Of a stretch of 57,662 nucleotides of DNA, positions 41,380-49,448 are shown in pieces; the first letter of the stretch is position 1, and each line of letters starts with the position of its first letter. Source of the stretch: Bacteroidaceae bacterium. Its GTDB lineage: Bacteria > Bacteroidota > Bacteroidia > Bacteroidales > Bacteroidaceae. The DNA is taken from contig JAFYAT010000113.1 of assembly GCA_017540585.1 (NCBI GenBank), positions 1 through 57,662 of the forward strand. The letters are read 5' to 3'. The position numbers were made by a program, and so were the translations under genes. The notes beneath the pieces are model-generated. The model searched no databases. It saw nothing but the letters and a program-made list of their open reading frames with translations, and was not told where the DNA came from.

Positions 41380-41436
41380 GTAGTTATCTAGAGTCTCTAG
41401 TATATCTAGTTTATCTAGAGCCTCTAGTATAACTAC
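41380..41436. repeat. Nested dyads with two CTAGAG-n-CTCTAG units
   Basis: CTAGAGTCTCTAG (41388-41400) and CTAGAGCCTCTAG (41415-41427) are each palindromic. The whole stretch is an imperfect inverted repeat from GTAGTTAT (41380) to ATAACTAC (41436). A further dyad ATCGAA/TTCGAT lies at 41347-41360. It may terminate the upstream operon or regulate the HD-MsrA gene; no T-run follows. Confidence 0.6.
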
Positions 41437-41488
41437 CTCTCCACAATAACTTAAAAACTCACAAACATAAAAAATTAAAAACTCAAAT

Positions 41489-42424
41489 ATGAGCAAAGTA
41501 GATTTAGCACTTGAGATAGCTGTAAAGGCACATTCAGGACAACTTGATAAAGACGGAGAAGCATACATTCTGCATCCTCTTGCCGTAGGACTCATGGGCA
41601 AGACAGACGAGGAACGGATGGCAGGATTCCTTCACGACGTGTTGGAAGATTCTGATTACACACCTGACAATCTTCTCGAATCAGGAATACCAGAAAGTGT
41701 GGTCAATGCCTTGATTCTGCTTACACATAACAAGAATGAATCATACAACGATTATATTCATCACATTATCGACTCACACAACCCTATCGCACTTATGGTT
41801 AAGTATTACGACTTGACTCATAACTACGAGCGTGGAAAGAACCATCCAGACCTTCAGAAGAAGCATGGTGAGGCTCTAAAACTCATCAAGGCTGCCGTGG
41901 ATGAATCAAACAAGATTTCACTCTATACTCCTGAAACAGGAACGGAGTATGGCATCTTTGCCGCTGGTTGTTTCTGGGGCGTACAGCATTACTTCCAAAA
42001 GCGTAAAGGAGTATTGAAAACACTCGTTGGATTCACAGGTGGTAAGGAAGAAAATCCCACGTACGAGGATGTGAGAACGCACAAGACAAGTCATATAGAA
42101 GCTGTACTTGTGGAATATAACCCAAATGAAGTGAGTTACGAAGATTTGTGTAAACTGTTTTTCGAAATCCACGACCCTGCACAGACAGACGGTCAAGGAC
42201 CTGACAAGGGCGAGCAATATCTTAGCGGCGCATTCTATACATCCGAGAGTCAGCACGAAACCATCGATAAACTCGTATCCATACTTCGTTCCAAGGGACA
42301 TGAAGTGAATACAAGAATCGAGGCAGCAGGCAAATTCTGGATTGCTGAGCAATATCATCAGAACTATTATGAGAATACAGGTGGCAGCCCTTATTGTCAC
42401 TTCCGCACCAAGAAATTTGACTGA
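41489..42424 (+). CDS. msrA: HD-domain and MsrA fusion protein
   Basis: A 311-residue protein with two domains. Residues 1-145 resemble the HD phosphohydrolase part of RelA/SpoT-type enzymes (AVKAHSGQLDKDGEAYILHP, then FLHDVLEDSDYT with H49-D50, and VKYYDLTHNYERGK with D108). Residues about 150-311 are a full peptide-methionine-(S)-S-oxide reductase: FAAGCFWGVQHYFQ with the catalytic Cys 161, VGFTGGKEENPTYEDV, THIEAV-like and FFEIHDPAQTDGQGPDKGEQ. It would repair oxidised methionine while the HD half acts on an unknown nucleotide. The joint at about 147-152 (SLYTPETG) is in frame and clean, so it is not a sequencing artefact by eye. Confidence 0.88.
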   Translation: MSKVDLALEIAVKAHSGQLDKDGEAYILHPLAVGLMGKTDEERMAGFLHDVLEDSDYTPDNLLESGIPESVVNALILLTHNKNESYNDYIHHIIDSHNPIALMVKYYDLTHNYERGKNHPDLQKKHGEALKLIKAAVDESNKISLYTPETGTEYGIFAAGCFWGVQHYFQKRKGVLKTLVGFTGGKEENPTYEDVRTHKTSHIEAVLVEYNPNEVSYEDLCKLFFEIHDPAQTDGQGPDKGEQYLSGAFYTSESQHETIDKLVSILRSKGHEVNTRIEAAGKFWIAEQYHQNYYENTGGSPYCHFRTKKFD

Positions 42425-42524
42425 TAATAGTTATTCCTTGGTTTCACTTTCCGTTGATCTTTGAGAAAAATCCAAAGTTTTTCTAACTGACCACTTCGCA
42501 AAATAATATTAACTGAAACATAAA

Positions 42525-42806
42525 ATGATAACACTCACAAAGGCTCTGTTAATATACCTTCTTATAATAAATGTAGTCACTTTTATAGTGTACGGCATTG
42601 ACAAGTGGAAGGCAAAGTCCAACAGATGGAGAATACCAGAAGCCACCCTACTATGGATGGCTGTATTTGGAGGTGCTGTGGGTTCACAATTCGGAATGAG
42701 TGTATGGCATCATAAGACAATGCACAAGAAGTTCAAATACGGTATTCCTGCAATTCTCATTGCACATGTGTTACTTGCAGGATTTGCAATATATAAAATT
42801 ATGTAA
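42525..42806 (+). CDS. DUF1294 membrane protein
   Basis: A 93-residue membrane protein with three hydrophobic stretches. DUF1294 marks: VYGIDKWKAKSNRWRIPEAT, LLWMAVFGGAVGSQFGMSVW, HHKTMHKKFKYGIP. The function is unknown. It lies between the HD-MsrA gene and the free-methionine sulfoxide reductase gene, 11 bp before the latter. Confidence 0.85.
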   Translation: MITLTKALLIYLLIINVVTFIVYGIDKWKAKSNRWRIPEATLLWMAVFGGAVGSQFGMSVWHHKTMHKKFKYGIPAILIAHVLLAGFAIYKIM

Positions 42807-42817
42807 ACTATAAAAAT

Positions 42818-43306
42818 ATGAGCGAGAATCTTATTATAGAAGCCAATGCTTCAAAAGAAGAGAAATATGCAACTCTCCTGCCACAGATTGAAGCTGTAAT
42901 AGACGGAGAACCTGACCTGATTGCCAATATGGCAAATGTGGCAAGCATGATACAAGAGACTTTCCAGTTTTGGTGGACAGGTTTCTACCGTGTTATTGAC
43001 AACATACTTGTCTTAGGACCTTTCCAAGGACCTATGGCGTGTACAAGAATCAAATTCGGCAAGGGAGTATGTGGAACTGCATGGAAAGAAAGCAACACAA
43101 TTGTCGTACCAAACGTGGATGAATTCCCTGGACACATCGCCTGCAGTAGCGCATCAAAGAGTGAAATTGTTGTACCTATCAAGGTAAACAATGAAGTTGT
43201 CGGAGTACTCGACATCGACAGCGAGAAGTTGAACACCTTCGACGACACAGACCGAAAATGGTTGGAGAAAGTGGCAGTTTTGCTATCTGCTGTTTACAAT
43301 TCATAA
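42818..43306 (+). CDS. msrC: GAF-domain free methionine-(R)-sulfoxide reductase
   Basis: A 162-residue single-GAF-domain protein of the fRMsr family, which reduces free methionine-R-sulfoxide. The three family cysteines can be seen: C75 in GPFQGPMACTRI, C85 in GKGVCGTAWKE and C109 in FPGHIACSSASKSE. WWTGFYRV and EVVGVLDIDSEKLNTFDD are further signatures. Its place 394 bp behind HD-MsrA suggests a small methionine-oxidation repair cluster. A terminator follows. Confidence 0.9.
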   Translation: MSENLIIEANASKEEKYATLLPQIEAVIDGEPDLIANMANVASMIQETFQFWWTGFYRVIDNILVLGPFQGPMACTRIKFGKGVCGTAWKESNTIVVPNVDEFPGHIACSSASKSEIVVPIKVNNEVVGVLDIDSEKLNTFDDTDRKWLEKVAVLLSAVYNS

Positions 43307-43310
43307 GATA

Positions 43311-43354
43311 AATGTCTCGGATTTGACAAAATGTCACTATCCGAGACATTTTTT
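43311..43354 (+). terminator. Terminator after msrC
   Basis: A 12-bp perfect stem AATGTCTCGGAT (43311-43322) with ATCCGAGACATT (43339-43350), an inner TGAC/GTCA pairing, and a T-run to 43354. Confidence 0.88.
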
Positions 43355-43387
43355 ATTATTTACTTCCCTACTCTTTTATCTATTTCG

Positions 43388-43395
43388 TATATTTG
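43388..43395 (+). promoter_or_regulatory. -7 element TATATTTG of gdhA
   Basis: A full match to TAnnTTTG, 76 bp before the gdhA start. No TTTG at the usual spacing upstream. Confidence 0.45.
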
Positions 43396-43471
43396 AACCA
43401 TATTGCAATGACAGAATATCATTTCTGGAATTTTAGAAGGTAATAATAAATATAATAAATATAACGGGAAT

Positions 43472-44809
43472 ATGGTAATTGAGAAAATCATGAACAACTT
43501 GGAGCAAAAGCATCCAGGGGAGAAAGAGTATTTGCAGGCTGTAAAGGAAGTCCTGCTTTCTATAGTAGATGTTTACAACCAGCACCCAGAGTTTGAGCGT
43601 GCAAAGATTATAGAGAGACTTGTAGAGCCAGAACGAATCATCACATTCCGCGTACCTTGGGTTGACGACAAGGGTGAAGTACAGGTAAACATCGGTTATC
43701 GTGTACAGTTTAACAGCGCAATAGGTCCATACAAGGGAGGTTTACGCTTCCATGCATCCGTCAACCTCAGCATCCTCAAATTTCTCGGATTCGAACAGAC
43801 ATTCAAGAATGCACTCACCACACTCCCTATGGGCGGTGGCAAAGGCGGTTCAGACTTCAGCCCACGTGGCAAGAGCGATGCCGAAATCATGCGATTCTGT
43901 CAAGCATTCATGAGCGAATTGTTCCGATACATTGGACCGGAGATTGATGTCCCAGCTGGTGACATCGGTGTTGGTGCAAGAGAAATTGGCTATCTCTTCG
44001 GTCAGTACAAGAAACTCACACGTGACTGGAGCGGCGTACTCACAGGCAAGGGACTTGAGTTTGGTGGAAGCCTTATCCGTCCTGAGGCAACAGGATTTGG
44101 TGGTCTCTACTTCGTAAATGAGATGTTACAAACTCATGGCCATTCCATCGAAGGAAAAACAGTAGCCATCAGCGGATTCGGTAACGTGGCATGGGGAGCA
44201 GCCAAGAAGGCAACACAGCTTGGTGCAAAGGTCGTAACCATCAGCGGACCTGACGGCTACATCTACGACCCAGACGGTCTCAACGAGGAAAAGATTGATT
44301 ATATGCTTGAGCTTCGTGCCTCTGGTAATGACATCTGCCAGCCATACGCAGAAAAGTTTGCAGGAAGCACATTCGTACCAGGAAAGCGTCCTTGGGAGGT
44401 TAAGTGTGACATCGCACTTCCTTGTGCGACTCAGAACGAACTCAACGGAGATGATGCAAAACAACTCATCGCCAATGGTTGCATCTGTGTGGGTGAGATA
44501 AGCAACATGGGATGTACGCCAGAAGCTATTGATGCATTTATCGACAATAAGATGATTTTTGCTCCAGGCAAAGCTGTAAATGCAGGTGGTGTTGCTACAT
44601 CAGGATTGGAAATGAGCCAGAACGCCATGCACCTCAGCTGGACGGCAGAAGAAGTAGATAAGCAGCTTCATAACATCATGCACAATATCCACGAACAATG
44701 TGTCAAGTACGGCAAGCAGCCAGACGGTTACATCAACTACGTCAAGGGAGCCAACATCGCAGGTTTCATGAAGGTTGCCAAAGCTATGATGGCACAGGGA
44801 ATTGTGTAA
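43472..44809 (+). CDS. gdhA: NADP-type glutamate dehydrogenase
   Basis: A 445-residue hexameric-type enzyme that assimilates ammonium by reductive amination of 2-oxoglutarate. Signatures: RVQFNSAIGPYKGGLRFHAS (substrate lysine in the KGGLR loop), LTTLPMGGGKGGSDFSPRGK (catalytic lysine), DVPAGDIGVGAREIGYLFGQ, and the nucleotide-binding AISGFGNVAWGAAKK. Length and motifs match the NADP-dependent short class. Single gene between two terminators. Confidence 0.96.
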   Translation: MVIEKIMNNLEQKHPGEKEYLQAVKEVLLSIVDVYNQHPEFERAKIIERLVEPERIITFRVPWVDDKGEVQVNIGYRVQFNSAIGPYKGGLRFHASVNLSILKFLGFEQTFKNALTTLPMGGGKGGSDFSPRGKSDAEIMRFCQAFMSELFRYIGPEIDVPAGDIGVGAREIGYLFGQYKKLTRDWSGVLTGKGLEFGGSLIRPEATGFGGLYFVNEMLQTHGHSIEGKTVAISGFGNVAWGAAKKATQLGAKVVTISGPDGYIYDPDGLNEEKIDYMLELRASGNDICQPYAEKFAGSTFVPGKRPWEVKCDIALPCATQNELNGDDAKQLIANGCICVGEISNMGCTPEAIDAFIDNKMIFAPGKAVNAGGVATSGLEMSQNAMHLSWTAEEVDKQLHNIMHNIHEQCVKYGKQPDGYINYVKGANIAGFMKVAKAMMAQGIV

Positions 44810-44874
44810 TTCCTTTCATAAAGCAACAAGATTGTTGTAATCAGATTTTAGCAAACAACATTTAATCAACAATT

Positions 44875-44909
44875 GAGGACAGAGTCATTATTGCTACTCT
44901 GTCCTCTTT
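44875..44909 (+). terminator. Terminator after gdhA
   Basis: An 11-bp perfect stem GAGGACAGAGT (44875-44885) with its complement (44896-44906), followed by TTT. Confidence 0.82.
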
Positions 44910-44987
44910 CTGTATAAAAATACATAGGTATGTATAATAAACTCCACACCATTCTCAGGACAGCGACATAAGGAAGATAACACTACC

Positions 44988-46064
44988 CTATTTGGAGGTT
45001 GTTACAGGACTAATTCTTATCTTCATCCATATAGGAAGATGATCGCTGACACCACCATTGTAAGTTGTCCACCGATAAGTACGGCTAGGCTTCTTCCCGC
45101 CATACTTTTTGTCAATCTCAAGGAAGAAGGATGAAAAGAGCACACCAAAATCATCATGAGATGCACGGAGTGTGGAACCATTATGGAGGAAAGTGGACGA
45201 CACAAGAATGTGGTCAAGGAATGACCATTCGCCATGATACTTATATGAGCCGTATTCGTGTCCATCAGTAAGGTCAACAAAAGATAACGATTTTAGTTGA
45301 CGTACTAATGACGACGTACCATCTGAATTAAAGTCTCCCATGACAATGATGTAAGCTTCTGGACTCAAATGAAGGATGCTGTCCACATCATCACACACCG
45401 CTGCTGCAATACGATTACGGTTTTCTTCAGCCTCTCCACCACCAAGTTTGCTCGGAAGATGACATACATATACGTAGAGGGTATCACCTGTCATGAGACG
45501 TCCACATACACGAAGGACATCACGGGTTGGTTTAGTGAGACTTTGAGGACGAATCGACTTTGGAGCATCTATAAAGGAAAACAAGTATGGTTGATACAGG
45601 AGAGCAACATTCATGCCACGAGGGTCGTCACTATGAGTGATGACATACTTATAGCCCATACGATGGAGCATAGTGTTTTCGGTGAGGTAAGTCAATACCG
45701 TATCGTTTTCCACCTCGCATAGCCCAACAAGACTTACAGGCTGATGCTCATCAACAGCGGCTATCGTTTTGGCAATACCCTTGAGTTTAGAAAAGAAACG
45801 GTAACGTGTCCAGTGATGTTCTCCGTCAGGCAGAAAACTGTAATCGTTCTTTCCATCGTCATGTTGAATATCAAAGGCATTCTCACAGTTTAGGAACATA
45901 GTTGAAAAATATCCTTGTGCACAACAAGGCGAAATGTCTATTACAAGACAGAAAACAAAAATGTTTACATACCCTAAGAATCTACGAAGAGTTCGAAAAA
46001 CAAAGAAGGGTACTAAACTCAGTACCCTTCTTGATATTATACGTATAATTGCTGTTCGTTTCAT
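44988..46064 (-). CDS. Endonuclease/exonuclease/phosphatase-family protein
   Basis: A 358-residue protein with an N-terminal hydrophobic segment (YVNIFVFCLVIDISPCCAQG) that is a signal peptide or anchor. It shows EEP-fold motifs in order: FLNCENAFDIQHDD, VGLCEVENDTVL (metal ligand Glu), RGMNVALLY, VCHLPSKLGGGEAEENRNRI, VMGDFNSDG (catalytic Asp/Asn), FLDHILVSS and GVSDHLPIW (His). Substrate could be nucleic acid or a phosphoester outside the cytoplasm. It starts 8 bp after a 74-codon gene and shares its promoter. Confidence 0.88.
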   Translation of the reverse strand: MKRTAIIRIISRRVLSLVPFFVFRTLRRFLGYVNIFVFCLVIDISPCCAQGYFSTMFLNCENAFDIQHDDGKNDYSFLPDGEHHWTRYRFFSKLKGIAKTIAAVDEHQPVSLVGLCEVENDTVLTYLTENTMLHRMGYKYVITHSDDPRGMNVALLYQPYLFSFIDAPKSIRPQSLTKPTRDVLRVCGRLMTGDTLYVYVCHLPSKLGGGEAEENRNRIAAAVCDDVDSILHLSPEAYIIVMGDFNSDGTSSLVRQLKSLSFVDLTDGHEYGSYKYHGEWSFLDHILVSSTFLHNGSTLRASHDDFGVLFSSFFLEIDKKYGGKKPSRTYRWTTYNGGVSDHLPIWMKIRISPVTTSK

Positions 46065-46072
46065 TCACTATA

Positions 46073-46297
46073 TTATGTAAATCCGTGACAATAGTTACGT
46101 GGAGAGCGTACAATACCTGAAGCATCATGCAAACGGATACGTTCTTCCAATGTAATATGGTTCCACCAGCTTGTACATACAGGATAAGGCTGTCCAGACA
46201 GATTTTCCTTATTTGTGATGGTAAGGCTGGTCCACCATTTGTTCATATCCAATTCCTGACGTGTCAACACACGCTTAGTTGTCTTGTTCTTTGTCAT
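46073..46297 (-). CDS. Small hypothetical protein (74 aa) upstream of the EEP gene
   Basis: A 74-residue, Trp-rich soluble protein (LDMNKWWTSLTITNKENLSG, CTSWWNHITLEERIRLHDAS). I do not recognise it. It is basic at the start (MTKNKTTKRVLTRQ). It is probably real: it lies in the leader of a consensus promoter, it ends 8 bp before the next gene, and there is no other start for that transcript. No signal or membrane segment. Confidence 0.6.
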   Translation of the reverse strand: MTKNKTTKRVLTRQELDMNKWWTSLTITNKENLSGQPYPVCTSWWNHITLEERIRLHDASGIVRSPRNYCHGFT

Positions 46298-46397
46298 AAC
46301 ATTGTTCTCCTTACTAATCTTAATTTCTTTTTATTTATTCATTCCCGATGTAAAACATATCTATATTCCCATGGAAATCATTCAAATTCTACGCTGG

Positions 46398-46429
46398 CAA
46401 ATATATGTTTTTCATTTTTTATCACCAAA
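46398..46429 (-). promoter_or_regulatory. Consensus promoter of the 74-aa / EEP operon
   Basis: On the minus strand: TTTG (46426-46429), 20 bp, TATATTTG (46398-46405), an exact match to the Bacteroidetes consensus. Leader about 95 nt. Confidence 0.75.
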
Positions 46430-46708
46430 CATTTACATAAATATTTTTATATTTTTTGAGAAAAAACTTACTGTGCACACGCACAGCACTATAAATCACG
46501 CAAAAGAGAATGAAACGCATAGGCTTTTTGCAATCTCGTGTTTACAAAAAACTAAGTATGACTTGTGCTGAACATCATGGTACAACAGCTGAATACATAT
46601 ACCTATTTGTGAGTATCAGTAGAAAAAAGTAGGTATCAAAACAACACCTCCATACCCATTTGCGACAAATATACTCATATTAAAAGGGACTTTTCACAGA
46701 AAATGAGT

Positions 46709-46740
46709 ATTGCTACAGAATAGCATTATTTCTAATTTTG
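46709..46740 (+). promoter_or_regulatory. Promoter of the porin/imelysin/cytochrome gene set
   Basis: ATTG (46709-46712), 20 bp, TAATTTTG (46733-46740); the -7 is exact and the -33 fits at 3 of 4 bases. The start codon is at 46763. Apart from the two divergent promoters the 465-bp gap 46298-46762 shows nothing else. Confidence 0.65.
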
Positions 46741-46762
46741 CAGTCGAAAAAATTAAGGTAAA

Positions 46763-48067
46763 ATGACAAACATGATTCTTAAAACATCCATTATGATTGG
46801 TGCTGTAGCTTGTGCCATTTCCGCACAAGCTCAGCAGAATGGTGATTCCATAGCCGACTACCAAAGTTTCAGCAAATACCGCATTGGAGGATATGGAGAG
46901 ATGGTAAGCGCTTTCAAAGACTATGGAACGAACCGTTTCTACGGTGGCTCAGATGGTACACGCAAGGTAAATCGTAACACGATAAGCATTCCACGACTCG
47001 TGGTGGCTGGCGACTACAAGTTCACCGACAAATGGATACTCGGTGTTGAGGTTGAATTTGAAGCTGGCGGTACTGGTAATGCCGTAGAAATAGAAAATAC
47101 CGAGAACGGTGAATATGAGACAGAGATAGAAAAAGGTGGTGAAGTTGCTATTGAACAGTTCCACATCACTCGTCTCATCACTCCAGCATTCAACGTAAGG
47201 GTAGGTCACTTTGTTATTCCCGTAGGACAGAATAATGCTCACCACGAACCTCTCAACTTTTTCGGTACGGTACGTCCAGAGGGTGAGACATCAATAATCC
47301 CAAATACATGGCATGAGACAGGACTTGAATTCTTCGGTCAGTTTGGAAAGGGCTATGCCTCATTCACATATCAGGCTATGATTGTTGCAGGCCTCAACGC
47401 TAACGGCTTTGACCGTAACAATTGGGCTCAAGGTGGAAAACAAGGATATTTTGAGGAAGACAATTTTACAAGCCCAGCATACGTGGCACGATTGGATTAC
47501 AAAGGTGTACCTGGATTACGCTTGGGACTCTCATATTATTTCTGTAACAATATAGGAAGCAATTCTGACAAGACCAACCAATATACAGACAAGTTTCCTC
47601 TTCGTATATATAATGTAGAGGCACAGTATAAGAACAAATGGATTGAAGCACGTGCAAACTGGCTCAAAGGCTCGCTCACCAATTCACATATCCTTTCTGC
47701 AAAGAATGGTAAGCAGTCAAATAAGTCACCATACTCACGCATCACACCTATTGCACACGAGGCTGTAGCTTATGGTGGCGAGCTTGGTGTCAAGGTGCGT
47801 GGAATTATTAACAACGCAAACTTCCCGAACATCATACCTTTCTGCCGCTACGAATATTACAATCCTCAGGAGGATGTAACAGGAATGTATGTTGCAGACA
47901 ATCGACTAAAGACAAGCATGTGGGTTGCAGGCGTCAACTGGCGTGTCCTTCCAAACCTTGTTGTTAAGGCAGACTACACTACTCGTAGCATCGGCTCTGG
48001 CAAATACAATTCCGAGAACGAATTTGCTGTAGGATTGGCTTGGGCTGGATGGTTCACAAGAAATTAA
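46763..48067 (+). CDS. Outer-membrane porin, phosphate-selective O/P-like
   Basis: A 434-residue outer-membrane barrel. The signal peptide (MTNMILKTSIMIGAVACAIS) ends after AQAQ. The sequence begins with FSKYRIGGYGEMVSAFKDYG and shows repeated short amphipathic strands (FNVRVGHFVIPVGQNNAHHE, the family's 'vRvG...P.G' stretch) and a C-terminal FAVGLAWAGWFTRN. It is the first gene of the metal/haem redox set and has its own promoter; the imelysin gene follows 56 bp later. Confidence 0.8.
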   Translation: MTNMILKTSIMIGAVACAISAQAQQNGDSIADYQSFSKYRIGGYGEMVSAFKDYGTNRFYGGSDGTRKVNRNTISIPRLVVAGDYKFTDKWILGVEVEFEAGGTGNAVEIENTENGEYETEIEKGGEVAIEQFHITRLITPAFNVRVGHFVIPVGQNNAHHEPLNFFGTVRPEGETSIIPNTWHETGLEFFGQFGKGYASFTYQAMIVAGLNANGFDRNNWAQGGKQGYFEEDNFTSPAYVARLDYKGVPGLRLGLSYYFCNNIGSNSDKTNQYTDKFPLRIYNVEAQYKNKWIEARANWLKGSLTNSHILSAKNGKQSNKSPYSRITPIAHEAVAYGGELGVKVRGIINNANFPNIIPFCRYEYYNPQEDVTGMYVADNRLKTSMWVAGVNWRVLPNLVVKADYTTRSIGSGKYNSENEFAVGLAWAGWFTRN

Positions 48068-48123
48068 TAATTAATAATGCATAATTCACAATTAGGGACT
48101 AACAAACTAACAATAACAAAAAA

Positions 48124-49323
48124 ATGAAGAAAAATTATCTTTTGATTGGTCTCATGGCAATGGGACTTACAGTATCGGTATCATCTTGTGGTGATGACGA
48201 CGACGAGAATGCACCAGTAAACAACGAGGAGAACGTGGATGAGGCAAACGTGGTTGGTTTCGGTGCTAACTTCAAGAAGCACACATCAAAAACAAGCTAC
48301 ACATCTGCAGAATCATGTGTGGAACAGATTATTGACGGTGCTATCGATATTGCCAACGAGGTGGGTGAAGCTAAGATTGGCGAACCTTACAATGAGTTCC
48401 TCACAGGCGACAAGACAAAGGCACTCTACTCTGTAGAGTCATGGTATTCATGGCACTCACGTGATGACTACAAGAACAACATCGTGTCAATCGCAAACTC
48501 ATTCGTCAACGCACGTATTGACGATGACCTCGACACATACGACTATACAAAGCACTTGAGCACAAGTGCCACACCTTCATTACTCTCTAAGTGTGCACAA
48601 AACGACGCTCTCCGTGAGTCTGCAATAAATGTATGGAACAATATCGTTGCTGCATGGTCAGCAATTGATGCCATTCCACAACCTTTCCGCAATAACATCG
48701 GCTCAGCAGAGACAAATAAGGCTATCGAGGCTTGCGCTACACTCAAGAACAGTCTTGAAACATTCAAGCAGTCAATCAGCAGTCTCTCAGAAGAAGACTG
48801 TCAGGAGATTGTCAACAACTTCGTGGATGTTGTGGCACTCCCTACTTACGCTGAGCTCGTAGCTAAGAACACAGCACTCTACAATGCTGTATCAAAGTTG
48901 CAGGCTACTCCAACAGATGAAAACTTCGAAGCAGCAGCTGAGGCTTGGCTTGCAGCACGTCAGCCATGGGAGACATCTGAGGCATTCCTTTTCGGTCCTG
49001 TATCTGAACTCGGACTTGACCCAAACATGGACTCATGGCCACTTGATCAGGATGGTATTGAGAACCTCCTCAAGTCACAGGATTGGGCTGCATTCACATG
49101 GAATGGAGAATATGACGAGGAAAACGAGGCTATAGAGCAAGCTCAGGCACTCCGTGGATTCCACACTCTCGAATATCTTCTCTTCCTCAACGGAGAACCA
49201 CGCAAGGTTAGCGACGAAACTTATTCTCAGTACGCATCTGCATGGGGCAACTATGCAAAGAACGTGGCATTACTCCTCAAGGAAGACGCTACAACACTCT
49301 ACAACAAGTGGGTTAAAGAGTAA
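48124..49323 (+). CDS. Imelysin-family (peptidase M75-like) lipoprotein
   Basis: A 399-residue lipoprotein with lipobox at SVSSC (Cys 22), so it faces the periplasm or surface. The imelysin fold is seen in two helical halves: AEAWLAARQPWETSEAFLFG (residues about 274-293) and the diagnostic GFHTLEYLLFLNGE (GxHxxE) near 340. Members of this family act in iron uptake systems, not as proteases. It sits between a porin and a di-haem oxidoreductase, an arrangement that points to iron or haem handling. Confidence 0.9.
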   Translation: MKKNYLLIGLMAMGLTVSVSSCGDDDDENAPVNNEENVDEANVVGFGANFKKHTSKTSYTSAESCVEQIIDGAIDIANEVGEAKIGEPYNEFLTGDKTKALYSVESWYSWHSRDDYKNNIVSIANSFVNARIDDDLDTYDYTKHLSTSATPSLLSKCAQNDALRESAINVWNNIVAAWSAIDAIPQPFRNNIGSAETNKAIEACATLKNSLETFKQSISSLSEEDCQEIVNNFVDVVALPTYAELVAKNTALYNAVSKLQATPTDENFEAAAEAWLAARQPWETSEAFLFGPVSELGLDPNMDSWPLDQDGIENLLKSQDWAAFTWNGEYDEENEAIEQAQALRGFHTLEYLLFLNGEPRKVSDETYSQYASAWGNYAKNVALLLKEDATTLYNKWVKE

Positions 49324-49448
49324 TTTTTAAGGTTATAGAATTTTGAGGTTATAAGGCAATCTGATTTGAATGGCACGAATAGGCATTCAAATAAACAGAT
49401 AGCCTTATAACCTTGCAATCTAAAGCCTAAAATATAAACAGAACAAAA

